A stretch of DNA of 64,000 nt from Syntrophomonas sp. (GTDB lineage Bacteria; Bacillota; Syntrophomonadia; Syntrophomonadales; Syntrophomonadaceae): the NCBI GenBank assembly GCA_016841425.1, contig JAENZE010000006.1, positions 132,362 to 196,361 on the forward strand. Reading direction: 5' to 3'. The notes under the pieces are model-generated. The model was not told the DNA's origin. It made no database searches and worked only from the letters and a program-made list of their open reading frames with translations. Positions 36,074-44,445 of the stretch are shown here, piece after piece; the stretch's first letter is position 1, and each line of letters begins with the position of its first letter. The position numbers and the translations under genes were made by a program.

Positions 36074-36595
36074 ATGAAATTCTCCAACGAATACTTCTGG
36101 GGTGTTTTACTGGTGGCACTAGGGTTAATAATCATCCTAAAAAATTATTTCCATATAAACATACCCGTGGTTAGAACTTTTTTTGCATGTATTTTCATCT
36201 ATATCGGGATTATGATGTTATTTGGTGGTTTTGCCAGCAAATCTAACGATATGATGCTATTTGACGAAGGAAATATTGAAATAACAGAGTCCTCTCCTGA
36301 ATATAGCATTTTGTTTTCGATGGGAACAGTCGATTTAACGAATCTCAAAACAGATACTAATGCAAAGGAAATTAAAATTAACGTTATTTTTGGAAGCGGA
36401 GAAGTTAAGTTAAGTCCAAAATCACCGGTTATTTTAAAAGTTAATTCCGCCTTTGCCAGCAGTTCTTTTCCAGATGGCAGCTCTTTGGTCTTTGGAGATT
36501 ACACTTACAGAGCCGGTAACTCTTCTGGAAATAATCCTGTGACAGTTGAAGTATCAGCAGTTTTCAGCAGGCTAAAGGTTAGCGAGATTCCATAA
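36074..36595 (+). CDS. LiaF-like membrane protein
   Basis: 173 residues: two N-terminal hydrophobic segments (GVLLVALGLIIIL and FFACIFIYIGIMMLFGG) followed by a soluble beta domain (SILFSMGTVDLTNL, IKINVIFGSGEVKL, VFGDYTYRAG) as in the C-terminal domain of LiaF/YvqF cell-wall-stress proteins. No LiaRS two-component pair is adjacent, so its role here is uncertain. ATG start behind AAGGAGTGAAG. Confidence 0.75.
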   Translation: MKFSNEYFWGVLLVALGLIIILKNYFHINIPVVRTFFACIFIYIGIMMLFGGFASKSNDMMLFDEGNIEITESSPEYSILFSMGTVDLTNLKTDTNAKEIKINVIFGSGEVKLSPKSPVILKVNSAFASSSFPDGSSLVFGDYTYRAGNSSGNNPVTVEVSAVFSRLKVSEIP

Positions 36596-36703
36596 TTCAA
36601 GCTTTACTCTGCTATAGATATACAGTCTTTTTTCCTATCCTCTTGTCATTACTAATTTAAGAATTGCTAATTCCTTACCAGATTGATCCTTCGCCAAGCA
36701 TAT

Positions 36704-37180
36704 CTATTGCTTGATATCAGTGTCTAGATTTAATTCCAAGTACAGAGCCCCTGGAAGAGGATTATATCTGTAGGGTGCTATATACTTAAAACCAAGCGCC
36801 TCATACAAATGAACAGCTTCTTTCATAGATATCAGAGTATCCAATCGCATACACTTATACCCCATCCTTCTGCCTTCATTAATAATTTCTAAAGTCAGTT
36901 TCTTGCCTATGCCTTTATCCCTGAAAGCGGGCCTTACATAGAGCCTTTTCATCTCACATATATCAGAGTCGATTTGCTTTAAGCCTGCACACCCTGCAGC
37001 CTGGCCTTTCCACTCGTATAACAATAAGACTCCGCCCGGTCCGGAATACTCACCTGGCAGACCTGCCAGTTCTTCATTGAAACCCTGAAATCACAGGCTG
37101 AAAGGAAGGGATTCCTCATATTCCATAAATAATCCCCTGATGGATTCTATGTACTGCTCCCTCTCAACTTTGACAATCAT
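36704..37180 (-). CDS. GNAT acetyltransferase with one in-frame TGA
   Basis: The frame from the ATG at 37180 (GGGGAAGTG upstream) to 36704 encodes a complete GNAT-family N-acetyltransferase of 158 residues if the TGA at 37091-37093 (codon 30) is read through. Before it: MEYEESLPFSL; after it: FQGFNEELAGLPGEYSGPGG, then CEMKRLYVRPAFRDKGIGKK (acetyl-CoA loop) and HLYEALGFK. Relatives commonly have Cys or Ser where the TGA stands. Either a nonsense-mutated gene or a selenoprotein; a hairpin with loop GGTC lies 21 nt after the TGA. Without read-through, only a 106-residue C-terminal part starting at 37024 could be made. Confidence 0.7.
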
Positions 37181-37265
37181 AATTTTCACTTCCCCAATTT
37201 TTTTCTTTAACTGCTGTTGGCAGCATTTTTCTCCTGTCTGTAAGCCACATATGTTCCCTGTAAAT

Positions 37266-37309
37266 GAATCGCCTTTATCCCTCTGCGCTAACCTTAAGCT
37301 TCCATCCCC
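37266..37309. repeat. Single MITE-type end (copy 3)
   Basis: In reverse orientation this matches the left end of the 14422 element (GCTTAAGGTTAGCGCA core, then GGCGATTC). It overlaps the last eleven or so codons of the YkvA-like gene. No matching opposite end is seen nearby. Confidence 0.6.
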
Positions 37310-37688
37310 AAGAAACTATTTTATTAAGTATTATGAAGATTATTAAAAACCAGACCACGATTACCATTAGCCCTGCAGTCCAGCACACCGGCTTCTCATG
37401 CCCCATACTATTCTCGGCTTCCAGTCTGCATTCTTCTATTATATGAGCCGGTATAATTCTCAATGCCAGCCAGATGCCCAGCGGTATCAGAACCAGGTCA
37501 TCAAAGTAACCCAATACCGGAATAAAATCAGGTATTAAATCTATTGGACTCAAAGCATATGCCACAACTATAATGATAAGTACTTTCGGCAGCAGGGGTG
37601 TGTCATGCCTTTTCGATGCCAGCCCCAAAACCCGGATTTCTTTTTTCAGGCTTTTTGCTTTTGCTTTAACGGCTTCAAAACTTCCCAC
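37275..37688 (-). CDS. YkvA/DUF1232 membrane protein
   Basis: 137 residues from the GTG at 37688 (TGGAG 7 nt upstream). The DUF1232 signature AYALSPIDLIPDFIPVLGYFDD lies in the first half with membrane segments either side; a second hydrophobic segment (LMVIVVWFLIIFII) is near the C-terminus. The final residues (WGWKLKVSAEG) are encoded by a dispersed repeat, so the original C-terminus has probably been replaced. Function unknown; the family is small membrane proteins. Confidence 0.82.
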   Translation of the reverse strand: MGSFEAVKAKAKSLKKEIRVLGLASKRHDTPLLPKVLIIIVVAYALSPIDLIPDFIPVLGYFDDLVLIPLGIWLALRIIPAHIIEECRLEAENSMGHEKPVCWTAGLMVIVVWFLIIFIILNKIVSWGWKLKVSAEG

Positions 37689-37761
37689 GTCATTTCTCCA
37701 TATAACAATATTATATAATCTTGAATGCATGTTTTAATAATATCACAGGGAAACGTAACAG

Positions 37762-37799
37762 TGGGGACAGTTCCCCCTTTAAGGTTGGAACTATCCCCA
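37762..37799. repeat. Inverted repeat, GGGGACAGTTCC type
   Basis: TGGGGACAGTTCC at 37762-37774 and GGAACTATCCCCA at 37787-37799 pair with one mismatch. Same core as the 18154 palindrome; REP-like. Confidence 0.75.
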
Positions 37800-37813
37800 T
37801 TTTCATTAAATAA

Positions 37814-37843
37814 GGGACAAGGTACGACCTGTAACCTTGTCCC
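37814..37843. repeat. Inverted repeat, GGGACAAGGT type
   Basis: GGGACAAGGT and ACCTTGTCCC, perfect 10-bp arms with a 10-nt loop, 14 nt after the previous palindrome. Confidence 0.75.
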
Positions 37844-38228
37844 ATAAAAAAGATGTAAAATTGCCTTTAGCTCAACCGGATATACAAGAATGTTACCTAT
37901 ACATCAGATCTTCTCATCGACCAGTGCAGAAGTTTACCCCCTCTGCATTAACCTCAAGTCGAATCTTATACACCTGTGGCATATGAGATTCTTAGCTCGG
38001 CAATTCTACATCTTAGTCTTATTATCACCATAAAAATGAAAATTATTAATTCCTTTTTATGTTTATTGCAGATCGATCCAAAATGGAATTCATAATTCAA
38101 TACAGTTATTGCTGGTGGGCATTGGTACAACATGTTATTAGAAAGTGATCCAGCTTTCCCTTATTAGAAAGAGATCTCTTTTGTTGGCTGAAATTGGGCA
38201 GGGGTGTTTTAGGCATTGTCTTTTATGT

Positions 38229-39335
38229 TCATTGGCTGGTTACCAGCCTGCTTGCTCTTCGTTCTGCCAATAAAAGGTCTACCATTCTACCGTAACTGTT
38301 TATCCCTTCTTGCTGGTTATTAAATTTTAGATAAACGTTATTGACCTGAGCAGATACCCTCAAAACAGGCCCCTGAAATTGCTGCCAGAATTCTCGTATT
38401 GCTGCCAAATCCCTTGTAACCCCCTCCGAATATTCCTGCTTCAATTTCTGGTATTTATCATAGTCATAACCTGACAGGGCATTCATGGAATTAATAAGTG
38501 CCAGGAGAGTGCCGGAATACTTAAAGTTAGGATCGGGGTGCTGAAGGCACGAAAGGTAGGCAATATAATTTGCTTCATCTTCTCGCGCAAATCCCCGTTG
38601 ATGAGCCATTTCATGACATACGGCAGCGGGAAAAAGAGGAATGGGGACTTCCATATTAACGTTGGCTTCCCCGGTAAAAGGAAAGTATATTCCCGATATT
38701 CCTAAGATAGACATTACTCTTGATAACATAACAGGTTTGGGTCTGCCGTATCTGCCTCCCAGTTCAGAATATACGGACCCTGCCATGGCATATCCCTTCC
38801 AGGCCTGGTCAAGCACTTCTTTTTTGTATGTTATGCCTAATAATTGGGCATCGTCCTGCGCAGCCTGCATTTCATTGGCCTGCCCGATTAACTCTATGCA
38901 TAGCAGCTCAAGTTCCTCCCCGCATATCTCTGTTGTATCCAGACCAGCCAGATCAGCAAATGGCAGGCGGTAATAATTGATACCCCACATAAGCAAAAAG
39001 GTGAAATAGCCTACGCTTACTACTACCAGCAGCATCACTGCTGTTCTTGCAAGAGAAGTGCCGGGGGAGGATTTTCTAAGCAGATTTACTAGATACTTGA
39101 CTGCACTGTAAACGAATGCCAGCAGTATAATCTGTACCAGTAATTCTGCTATGGAAATTGGCACCAACCCGATGATTCTGCTTAAAGCCGAAGCAAATAG
39201 TCTGTAGAACCCATTGGAATACAATTTCTCTACCGTCTCCGGCATGTGATAAAAAAGCCCGGTTAACAATACACCCCCGGGCAGCAGTAGAATCAGAAAT
39301 ATCTGCTTTTTAGATATAATTGCCACTACTCTCAA
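38229..39335 (-). CDS. DUF3810 membrane protein with HExxH motif
   Basis: 368 residues. Three hydrophobic segments in the first 130 residues (FLILLLPGGVLL, AELLVQIILLAFV, VMLLVVVSVGYFTFLLM) and a soluble domain with CHEMAHQRGFAREDEAN, a zinc-metallopeptidase-like HExxH plus downstream Glu. This is the DUF3810 pattern. Probably a membrane-bound metalloprotease; substrate unknown. The start is uncertain (TTG at 39335 or GTG three codons later). Confidence 0.8.
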   Translation of the reverse strand: MRVVAIISKKQIFLILLLPGGVLLTGLFYHMPETVEKLYSNGFYRLFASALSRIIGLVPISIAELLVQIILLAFVYSAVKYLVNLLRKSSPGTSLARTAVMLLVVVSVGYFTFLLMWGINYYRLPFADLAGLDTTEICGEELELLCIELIGQANEMQAAQDDAQLLGITYKKEVLDQAWKGYAMAGSVYSELGGRYGRPKPVMLSRVMSILGISGIYFPFTGEANVNMEVPIPLFPAAVCHEMAHQRGFAREDEANYIAYLSCLQHPDPNFKYSGTLLALINSMNALSGYDYDKYQKLKQEYSEGVTRDLAAIREFWQQFQGPVLRVSAQVNNVYLKFNNQQEGINSYGRMVDLLLAERRASRLVTSQ

Positions 39336-39444
39336 CTCACTTTTACCTGCGGGACAAATAGCCGGTTTACCAGCCTGCTCCTATAGCGAAGGATTAATAG
39401 TCGCTCTTTCCTTCCATCCAACTTTGGTGGATGAATAACTTTAA

Positions 39445-40038
39445 TTATGCTGACTCAGATTTATTTTTCTGATAATTATACGGTTTGGCTGCTTTTTCCA
39501 GGCCCTGCATCCATAGTTCAACCAGTTGTACTCCACTAATCAGCATTATATCAAGTCCTTCAGCATATTTCCGGGCATGAGGGGTAAAATCACTGGTTGT
39601 TATTACATATCCTCCTTTGGCATTCTGTTTAGTTATCTGGGAATGGATCACCGCAATCGGTTCGTAAGACACAAAATGATCTGGGGCATAACATTTTACC
39701 TGTCCCAGATATTTACCAGCCCGGTGATCATGCTCAATATCAATGCCATAATCGCCCGATCCTCCTGTTACAAAAGCCTGCCCGCCATAATAATTGACCA
39801 TTACCCGGGCTACAAAGTTTTCAAAATCCATGGGATTTTCTCTTTTTTTCTCTTTGCCTTCTTCCTGTTTGAAACGCTCATACAACCCCACTGCCATAGT
39901 TTGATACATATCATGGCTGGTCTGCAGAATATCCAGTTTAATCTTCCTTAAATGCCGGTATTCCTGGCGGTACTTTATTAAGAAGTATAATACCGCAGTA
40001 ATCCCGATCAACAACAACCCGGTTAGGCTAAGGTTCAT
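39445..40038 (-). CDS. Membrane-anchored Mrr-type restriction-endonuclease-like protein
   Basis: 197 residues. An N-terminal transmembrane helix (LTGLLLIGITAVLYFLI), a charged coiled linker, then an Mrr_cat-like PD-(D/E)xK domain: MDFENFVARVM, GGSGDYGIDIE (catalytic Asp), YLGQVKCY (the QxK motif) and KGGYVITTSDFTPHARKYAE. Such fused TM-Mrr proteins are widespread and their job is unknown; they may act on incoming or membrane-associated DNA. No methylase partner is nearby. Confidence 0.82.
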   Translation of the reverse strand: MNLSLTGLLLIGITAVLYFLIKYRQEYRHLRKIKLDILQTSHDMYQTMAVGLYERFKQEEGKEKKRENPMDFENFVARVMVNYYGGQAFVTGGSGDYGIDIEHDHRAGKYLGQVKCYAPDHFVSYEPIAVIHSQITKQNAKGGYVITTSDFTPHARKYAEGLDIMLISGVQLVELWMQGLEKAAKPYNYQKNKSESA

Positions 40039-40105
40039 TGGTTTCTTCCACCCCTTCTCATCATCTCCTTATTTAATATCTGCAATTACTGACATATTAA
40101 ACCGG

Positions 40106-40164
40106 AAGCAGGGGGACGTTCTTTTCGCTTCCACTAAGGAAGCAAAAAGAACGTCCCCCTGCTT
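40106..40164. repeat. Inverted repeat, GGGGGACGTTCTTT type
   Basis: A 27-bp arm (starts AAGCAGGGGGACGTTC) at 40106-40132 is repeated inverted at 40138-40164 with one mismatch and a 5-nt loop. It lies 12 nt past the polysaccharide deacetylase stop and could terminate that transcript. Confidence 0.85.
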
Positions 40165-40175
40165 GTACAATTAAT

Positions 40176-40883
40176 TTAATTGCTGTCATATTCCAATAAC
40201 TCTGAAACAGTTTTGAAAGTATAACCTTGTTCCTTCAAACTCGTGATCAACCCTTTTATAGATTCCAATGATTCTCTTTCTTCATCATCATACATGACAT
40301 GTAACAGGATAATAGAACCTGGCTGAATATTCTCCAGCACATTGTCAATAATTTTCTCAGCATCGGAAGCTACTTCTGAATACGAATCTGGTTCAATATT
40401 CCAGGTAATGGTCTTCCGATTATTCTCTGCCAGATAATAGGTGGAAAATATTAATTTTTTACAATATGGCGGCCTATAAAGAATATCCCCCTGGTAGCCG
40501 GCCTGTCGGATAAGATTATCAGTCTTTTCTATTTCTTGTTTAATAAATGATGGCGATTTAAATATCATCATTGAATGCGAATAAGTGTGATTCCCCAATT
40601 CGTGCCCTGCTTCAACAATGCTTTTAGCCTCTTCCAGATTATTCTCCATACTGCTTCCTACCAGAAAAAAAGTTGCTTTTGTACATGATTCATTCAGCAC
40701 CTTTAATATTTCATCTGTTTCCACAGTGGGTCCATCATCAAAAGTAAGTGCAACCACCTTCTCTTCTGTTGATACCCTGGGTATAATATCGCCAAAAATC
40801 TGAAAGGTTCTAGAATTCATAACATTATATGTCGTGATGCCCAGTATCACAATTAATAATAAAATGCCAAGAATCTTTTTCAT
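40176..40883 (-). CDS. Polysaccharide deacetylase (NodB homology)
   Basis: 235 residues: an N-terminal membrane anchor (ILGILLLIVILGITTY) and a carbohydrate esterase 4 domain with TFDDGP (D49, D50), the metal-binding H-x3-H (GNHTYSHS), RPPYCKK and HVMYDD. It probably deacetylates peptidoglycan or another cell-surface glycan outside the membrane. Flanked by two copies of the same palindrome family. Confidence 0.9.
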   Translation of the reverse strand: MKKILGILLLIVILGITTYNVMNSRTFQIFGDIIPRVSTEEKVVALTFDDGPTVETDEILKVLNESCTKATFFLVGSSMENNLEEAKSIVEAGHELGNHTYSHSMMIFKSPSFIKQEIEKTDNLIRQAGYQGDILYRPPYCKKLIFSTYYLAENNRKTITWNIEPDSYSEVASDAEKIIDNVLENIQPGSIILLHVMYDDEERESLESIKGLITSLKEQGYTFKTVSELLEYDSN

Positions 40884-40900
40884 GAATTACTCCCATATGT

Positions 40901-40939
40901 CTAGTGGAAGCGGGGGGACGTTCTTTCCGCTTCAGCTAG
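40901..40939. repeat. Inverted repeat, second GGGGGACGTTCTTT copy
   Basis: CTAGTGGAAGCGG and CCGCTTCAGCTAG pair around GGGGACGTTCTTT (two mismatches). The left half matches the 40106 element. It overlaps the stop codon of the thioesterase gene. Confidence 0.7.
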
Positions 40940-41325
40940 AGGATTCGGAAATCTATGGTAACAACTGCCAGCAGCTTACGCTCCTTATTATAGAGGTCTA
41001 CCTGCCAGACCGACGAAGTTTTACCCCTGGATCGAGCCTGGGCCTCCGCCCGCACTGTTTCCCCTTCATCAACTGCCCTAATGTAATTTGCCGACATACT
41101 CACTACCACCTTGGGTTGACCAGGATAACTGGCTATCATTCCTACAGTTACCGTGGTAGAAGCCAGGGCGGTAAACATACCTACGTGCAAGTGGTTGCCC
41201 TGGCTAAGATGCCGTTTCTCTACCAGCAGTTCCCCCACTGCCCAGCCTTGATCCAATTCTATTATTCTAATTCCTATTTCATCCTGAAAGGTCCCGGCCG
41301 CCCTTTCGTTAATTTTCTCCAGCAC
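40936..41325 (-). CDS. PaaI-type hotdog thioesterase
   Basis: About 129 residues. The start is set at the GTG at 41325 because GGAGG lies 7 nt upstream and the protein then begins with the family-like LEKINERAAGTFQDE; the frame is open 22 codons further. Hotdog features: HLHVGMFTALASTTVTVG and SMSANYIRAVDEG. It probably hydrolyses an acyl-CoA; substrate unknown. Its 3' end touches a palindrome. Confidence 0.82.
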   Translation of the reverse strand: MLEKINERAAGTFQDEIGIRIIELDQGWAVGELLVEKRHLSQGNHLHVGMFTALASTTVTVGMIASYPGQPKVVVSMSANYIRAVDEGETVRAEAQARSRGKTSSVWQVDLYNKERKLLAVVTIDFRIL

Positions 41326-41449
41326 ATTCATTCCTCCCACACCAAAAACTCCACCGATATCGAGCTTCTTTTTTTCTTTTAAATTATACACTAAACAAAT
41401 GAAATGAGGTCACAGCTTATTATTCTCTCTGTACCCCTTAGCAGCAAAA

Positions 41450-41484
41450 ATCATTCCCATTAAAGTAAATTAACAGGGAATGAT
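41450..41484 (-). terminator. Intrinsic terminator after the M15 peptidase gene
   Basis: ATCATTCCC and GGGAATGAT form a 9-bp stem with a 17-nt loop, followed on the minus strand by TTTTTGC. Confidence 0.7.
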
Positions 41485-41507
41485 TATTATCGCGGATCTT
41501 TGATAGT

Positions 41508-42752
41508 CTATTTTAGTACTTCAAAGTGCATAGCGTCTGAATAAGAATTGCCCCAGCTAAACCCGGCGGGCTTAAACGCCTTTTCCCAGAGTATCAAATT
41601 GGGGTCGTTAGGTTCCCATGAAGGATTAACATATCTAAAATGATCAGCGGCATTGATATCTATAGCTATCCCCCATGAATGATTGCTCAAACCCCTTGAC
41701 TTGTCCCAATTAACATGCCGGGTCACAAAGGTTCCATCCATACTCTTTATAAGACTTAATAAAGAAACCTGTTTACCGTTTATCATAGCTGTACCATTTT
41801 TTATGTAATTAAATGCAGTTATAAAATTATCTGCAGCATCCTTATGTACCTGTACCTGTTTATTTAATCCCGGAAGGGTTATCGTTACTATATTTTCTGC
41901 CACCCATATTGGGTCTATCTCTATCCTGCCCCCTGTGGTATCCCGGTAATAGAATTGTCCAAATGACCCCTGCACTTTGCTTAAATTCGGATATTTATAA
42001 TTATTTACCGAACGAGATATTGGGATACTTTCGGATTTACTCTCTGTATTCCTGGGCTGCTGGTCGTTTATTGCTAAATTAATTACCTCTGATTTTTCTT
42101 GAATCAACACCATTAGCTGTTTATGTCCTTCTTGCCGGTCATCCTGAGCGCTAATCTTAAGCAGGTACTCACCCGGGCTTAAGCTACCGGTATCCCAGTC
42201 GTAATTTAAAGCATCACCTTCTACGCTATGCGCCAAACTATCGTTGATATAAAGATTCATCGACTCTACTTTCTGGTCATCTTCAGCTGCCGCGGATATC
42301 GCCAGTATTTCACCCTGAGTTAGGTTCAGATTATCCTCGGGGGAGCTGATACTAACCACCGGGATGGCATTAACAGGTACTGTAAAGTCTTTAACCTCTC
42401 CGTAACTGATCCCCCGGACATTTACTGCAAAAGCCTGAAAATAATATGTATTACCGGGTTGCAGGTCACTGAGACTGACTGCAAAAGACTTATCTGCTTG
42501 AAGTGCAGTATCACAGATGACTTCCTGGCTCAGGTCGGAACTGGGTCCCCATCTAAAGCCATATTTACTTATTTCTTTCCCTCCTCCATCGCTGATTATA
42601 CCGGTGATAGAAGCAGTCCCGATATCTTTTACAGCTGCATCACTGGTATGTACCACAGGCTTGTCCCCTGCATAAACAGAATAATAGAAGGCCAGGGACA
42701 TGAATACTGCCATAACAATAATCGCCAGACTCCAAGAATGCTTTTTGTTCAT
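41508..42752 (-). CDS. Secreted M15-family peptidase with Ig/FnIII-like domains
   Basis: 414 residues from the ATG at 42752 (GGGGAAG upstream). Signal-anchor LAIIVMAVFMSLAFYYS, a FnIII-like domain (about 35-125), an Ig-like domain (VVSISSPEDNLNLTQGE to LLKISAQDD), a linker, and a C-terminal VanY/L-Ala-D-Glu-peptidase-type domain with LSNHSWGIAIDINAAD (zinc His/Asp) and SYSDAMHFEV. It probably cleaves peptidoglycan stem peptides outside the cell. Confidence 0.85.
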   Translation of the reverse strand: MNKKHSWSLAIIVMAVFMSLAFYYSVYAGDKPVVHTSDAAVKDIGTASITGIISDGGGKEISKYGFRWGPSSDLSQEVICDTALQADKSFAVSLSDLQPGNTYYFQAFAVNVRGISYGEVKDFTVPVNAIPVVSISSPEDNLNLTQGEILAISAAAEDDQKVESMNLYINDSLAHSVEGDALNYDWDTGSLSPGEYLLKISAQDDRQEGHKQLMVLIQEKSEVINLAINDQQPRNTESKSESIPISRSVNNYKYPNLSKVQGSFGQFYYRDTTGGRIEIDPIWVAENIVTITLPGLNKQVQVHKDAADNFITAFNYIKNGTAMINGKQVSLLSLIKSMDGTFVTRHVNWDKSRGLSNHSWGIAIDINAADHFRYVNPSWEPNDPNLILWEKAFKPAGFSWGNSYSDAMHFEVLK

Positions 42753-43123
42753 AAAAACTTCCCCATCCATTGTATTCCTGTACTTTTAGTTCTTGTTCTA
42801 TTAGACCGAAAATTCCTTTCTTGTATTTACCCTGCCATTTATAGATATAATTCTATATAGAGCAATGGATTATCGTCAAAGGTAATATCAGGATGGATTG
42901 CCATTGTCGCTTTAAGTATTCTTATACCCCTGGCCTTACTGAGATAATTACCGGGAAACGTACATATAGACTGATAGCTTGTTTAGTCATATTAATAATC
43001 TTAAGCCTGGAAAACCTTTAAGTCTGCTTTCTTAAATCCATTAGAGACACAAATATGGAGAAGGAAGAAAAATTTGCTTTGGACCTAGGCGGGCTTCTGT
43101 TTATTAGTAGCGGAGCTGTTCTA
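42753..43123. other. Intergenic region, no gene seen
   Basis: 371 bp between the M15 peptidase start and the aminotransferase stop. I see no supported gene, RNA or strong hairpin; one 26-codon plus-strand frame near 43054 lacks support. Confidence 0.5.
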
Positions 43124-44257
43124 TTAGCCGATTAATGTAATCAGCCTGTCTTTAACATATTGCTCAAACCTGTCCAGACAATTATCGAAGTTCTTACGGC
43201 CAAAACCAATTCGGAAATGATGATGGTCATAATCATAAACCCTGGCCGGCAAAATCAGAACCCCGCTATGCTGCAGCAGGTCCTGTCCTACTACCTCTGC
43301 ATCCAGTCCTTGCTGAAAGGCTGGAAATGCAATCGGACCCGCGTGGGGTCGAAACCAGGAAAACAACTCCTTGTATTGCTGGAAAAAATCGTCCAGCAGT
43401 TTTAAGTTTTGGGTTATAATATTACGGTTTCGTTTTATAATCTGTTCCCTATTTTCCAGAGCCAGTATGGACAGTAATTCTGAAGGGCCACTGGAGCATA
43501 TAGTCGTATAATCCTTCAATCCTTCCATGGCATGATACACTTCCGGGTCCCTGCTGGCTATCCAACCGATGCGAAGCCCGGCTAACCCAAAGGATTTTGA
43601 CATTACTCCAAGCGAAACCGCTTTTTCGTAAAGGTCACAGGCCCAGGGTATCTGGTTATCCAGATCATATTCCAGGTATTTATAAACTTCATCTACAAAG
43701 AGATGGATATCCCTTTCCCGGGCTATGCTGATGATTTCCTGCAGCTCCTGTTGTGACATCAGGTATCCAGTTGGATTATGCGGGGTGTTGATTATAATCG
43801 CCCTGGTTTTATTTGTTATCAAATTACGAAGTTCTTCCATGTCTACTCCCCACTGGCCGCCTGAGCGCTTCATCTCCCATTTATCAACCTGACAGCCCAT
43901 GGCGGCTGGAATTTCATAAAGCGATTGATAAGACGGAGTTTGTACTATAACGTGATCCCCCGGGGATAAAACTGCCTGCATATATAAGAACACAGCCTCT
44001 TCCGCTCCACAGAAGACCAGGACCTGCGCTGGATCGATATTCTGATAAAGTGAGGCGATCTGCTGCCGTAAAGCAGGGTTGCCTTTGGATTCAGTATAAC
44101 CCAATCCCAAATTAAGAAGCCTTTGAGTGGCATGGGGATCAAAATCCAGTAAATCCTGGATAGTCCAGGATTCACAATCAGAACAGCACATCAAATAAGG
44201 AGCTGCAAATTCATGTTGGGCAAAAAATCTTTCTAATTTGAATTCTGAAATTTTCAC
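43124..44257 (-). CDS. Class I/II PLP-dependent aminotransferase
   Basis: 377 residues, fold-type I. The PLP lysine is K221 in SKSFGLAGLRIGW; NTPHNPTGYLM and D189 in HLFVDEVYKYLE complete the cofactor site. GTG start with GGAGG upstream. The closest annotated types with this pattern are capreomycidine-synthase-like or general aspartate/tyrosine-type aminotransferases; the substrate cannot be read from sequence. It follows the tandem knuckle proteins on the same strand by 190 nt but need not be functionally linked. Confidence 0.85.
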   Translation of the reverse strand: MKISEFKLERFFAQHEFAAPYLMCCSDCESWTIQDLLDFDPHATQRLLNLGLGYTESKGNPALRQQIASLYQNIDPAQVLVFCGAEEAVFLYMQAVLSPGDHVIVQTPSYQSLYEIPAAMGCQVDKWEMKRSGGQWGVDMEELRNLITNKTRAIIINTPHNPTGYLMSQQELQEIISIARERDIHLFVDEVYKYLEYDLDNQIPWACDLYEKAVSLGVMSKSFGLAGLRIGWIASRDPEVYHAMEGLKDYTTICSSGPSELLSILALENREQIIKRNRNIITQNLKLLDDFFQQYKELFSWFRPHAGPIAFPAFQQGLDAEVVGQDLLQHSGVLILPARVYDYDHHHFRIGFGRKNFDNCLDRFEQYVKDRLITLIG

Positions 44258-44445
44258 TAATTATTCCTCCGTTACATTATTTCAATAATTACTGCATACT
44301 AAAATTCCCAAAACTTAAACACCTGATATTGTACTTTCACCTAAACACGTAAAGAAATAAAGATCATTACAAATCAATCTTCAGCAAAGGCACAAATGTC
44401 CTGCGAGATCAGTACCCCGACTTAAATACATTGTTTAAACCTCAA

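Larger units (their letters stand above)
37689..38228. other. Intergenic region with two GGGAC palindromes
   Basis: 540 bp without a supported gene. It contains two palindromes (37762-37799 and 37814-37843) and, around 37930-37970, a degraded match to the MITE left end (CTCTGCATTAACCTCAAG). The remainder up to the DUF3810 stop is AT-rich and unexplained. Confidence 0.55.

Noticed and set aside
43054-43135. 26-codon plus-strand ORF near the aminotransferase 3' end
   Set aside because: No ribosome site, and it overlaps the end of the convergent aminotransferase gene.
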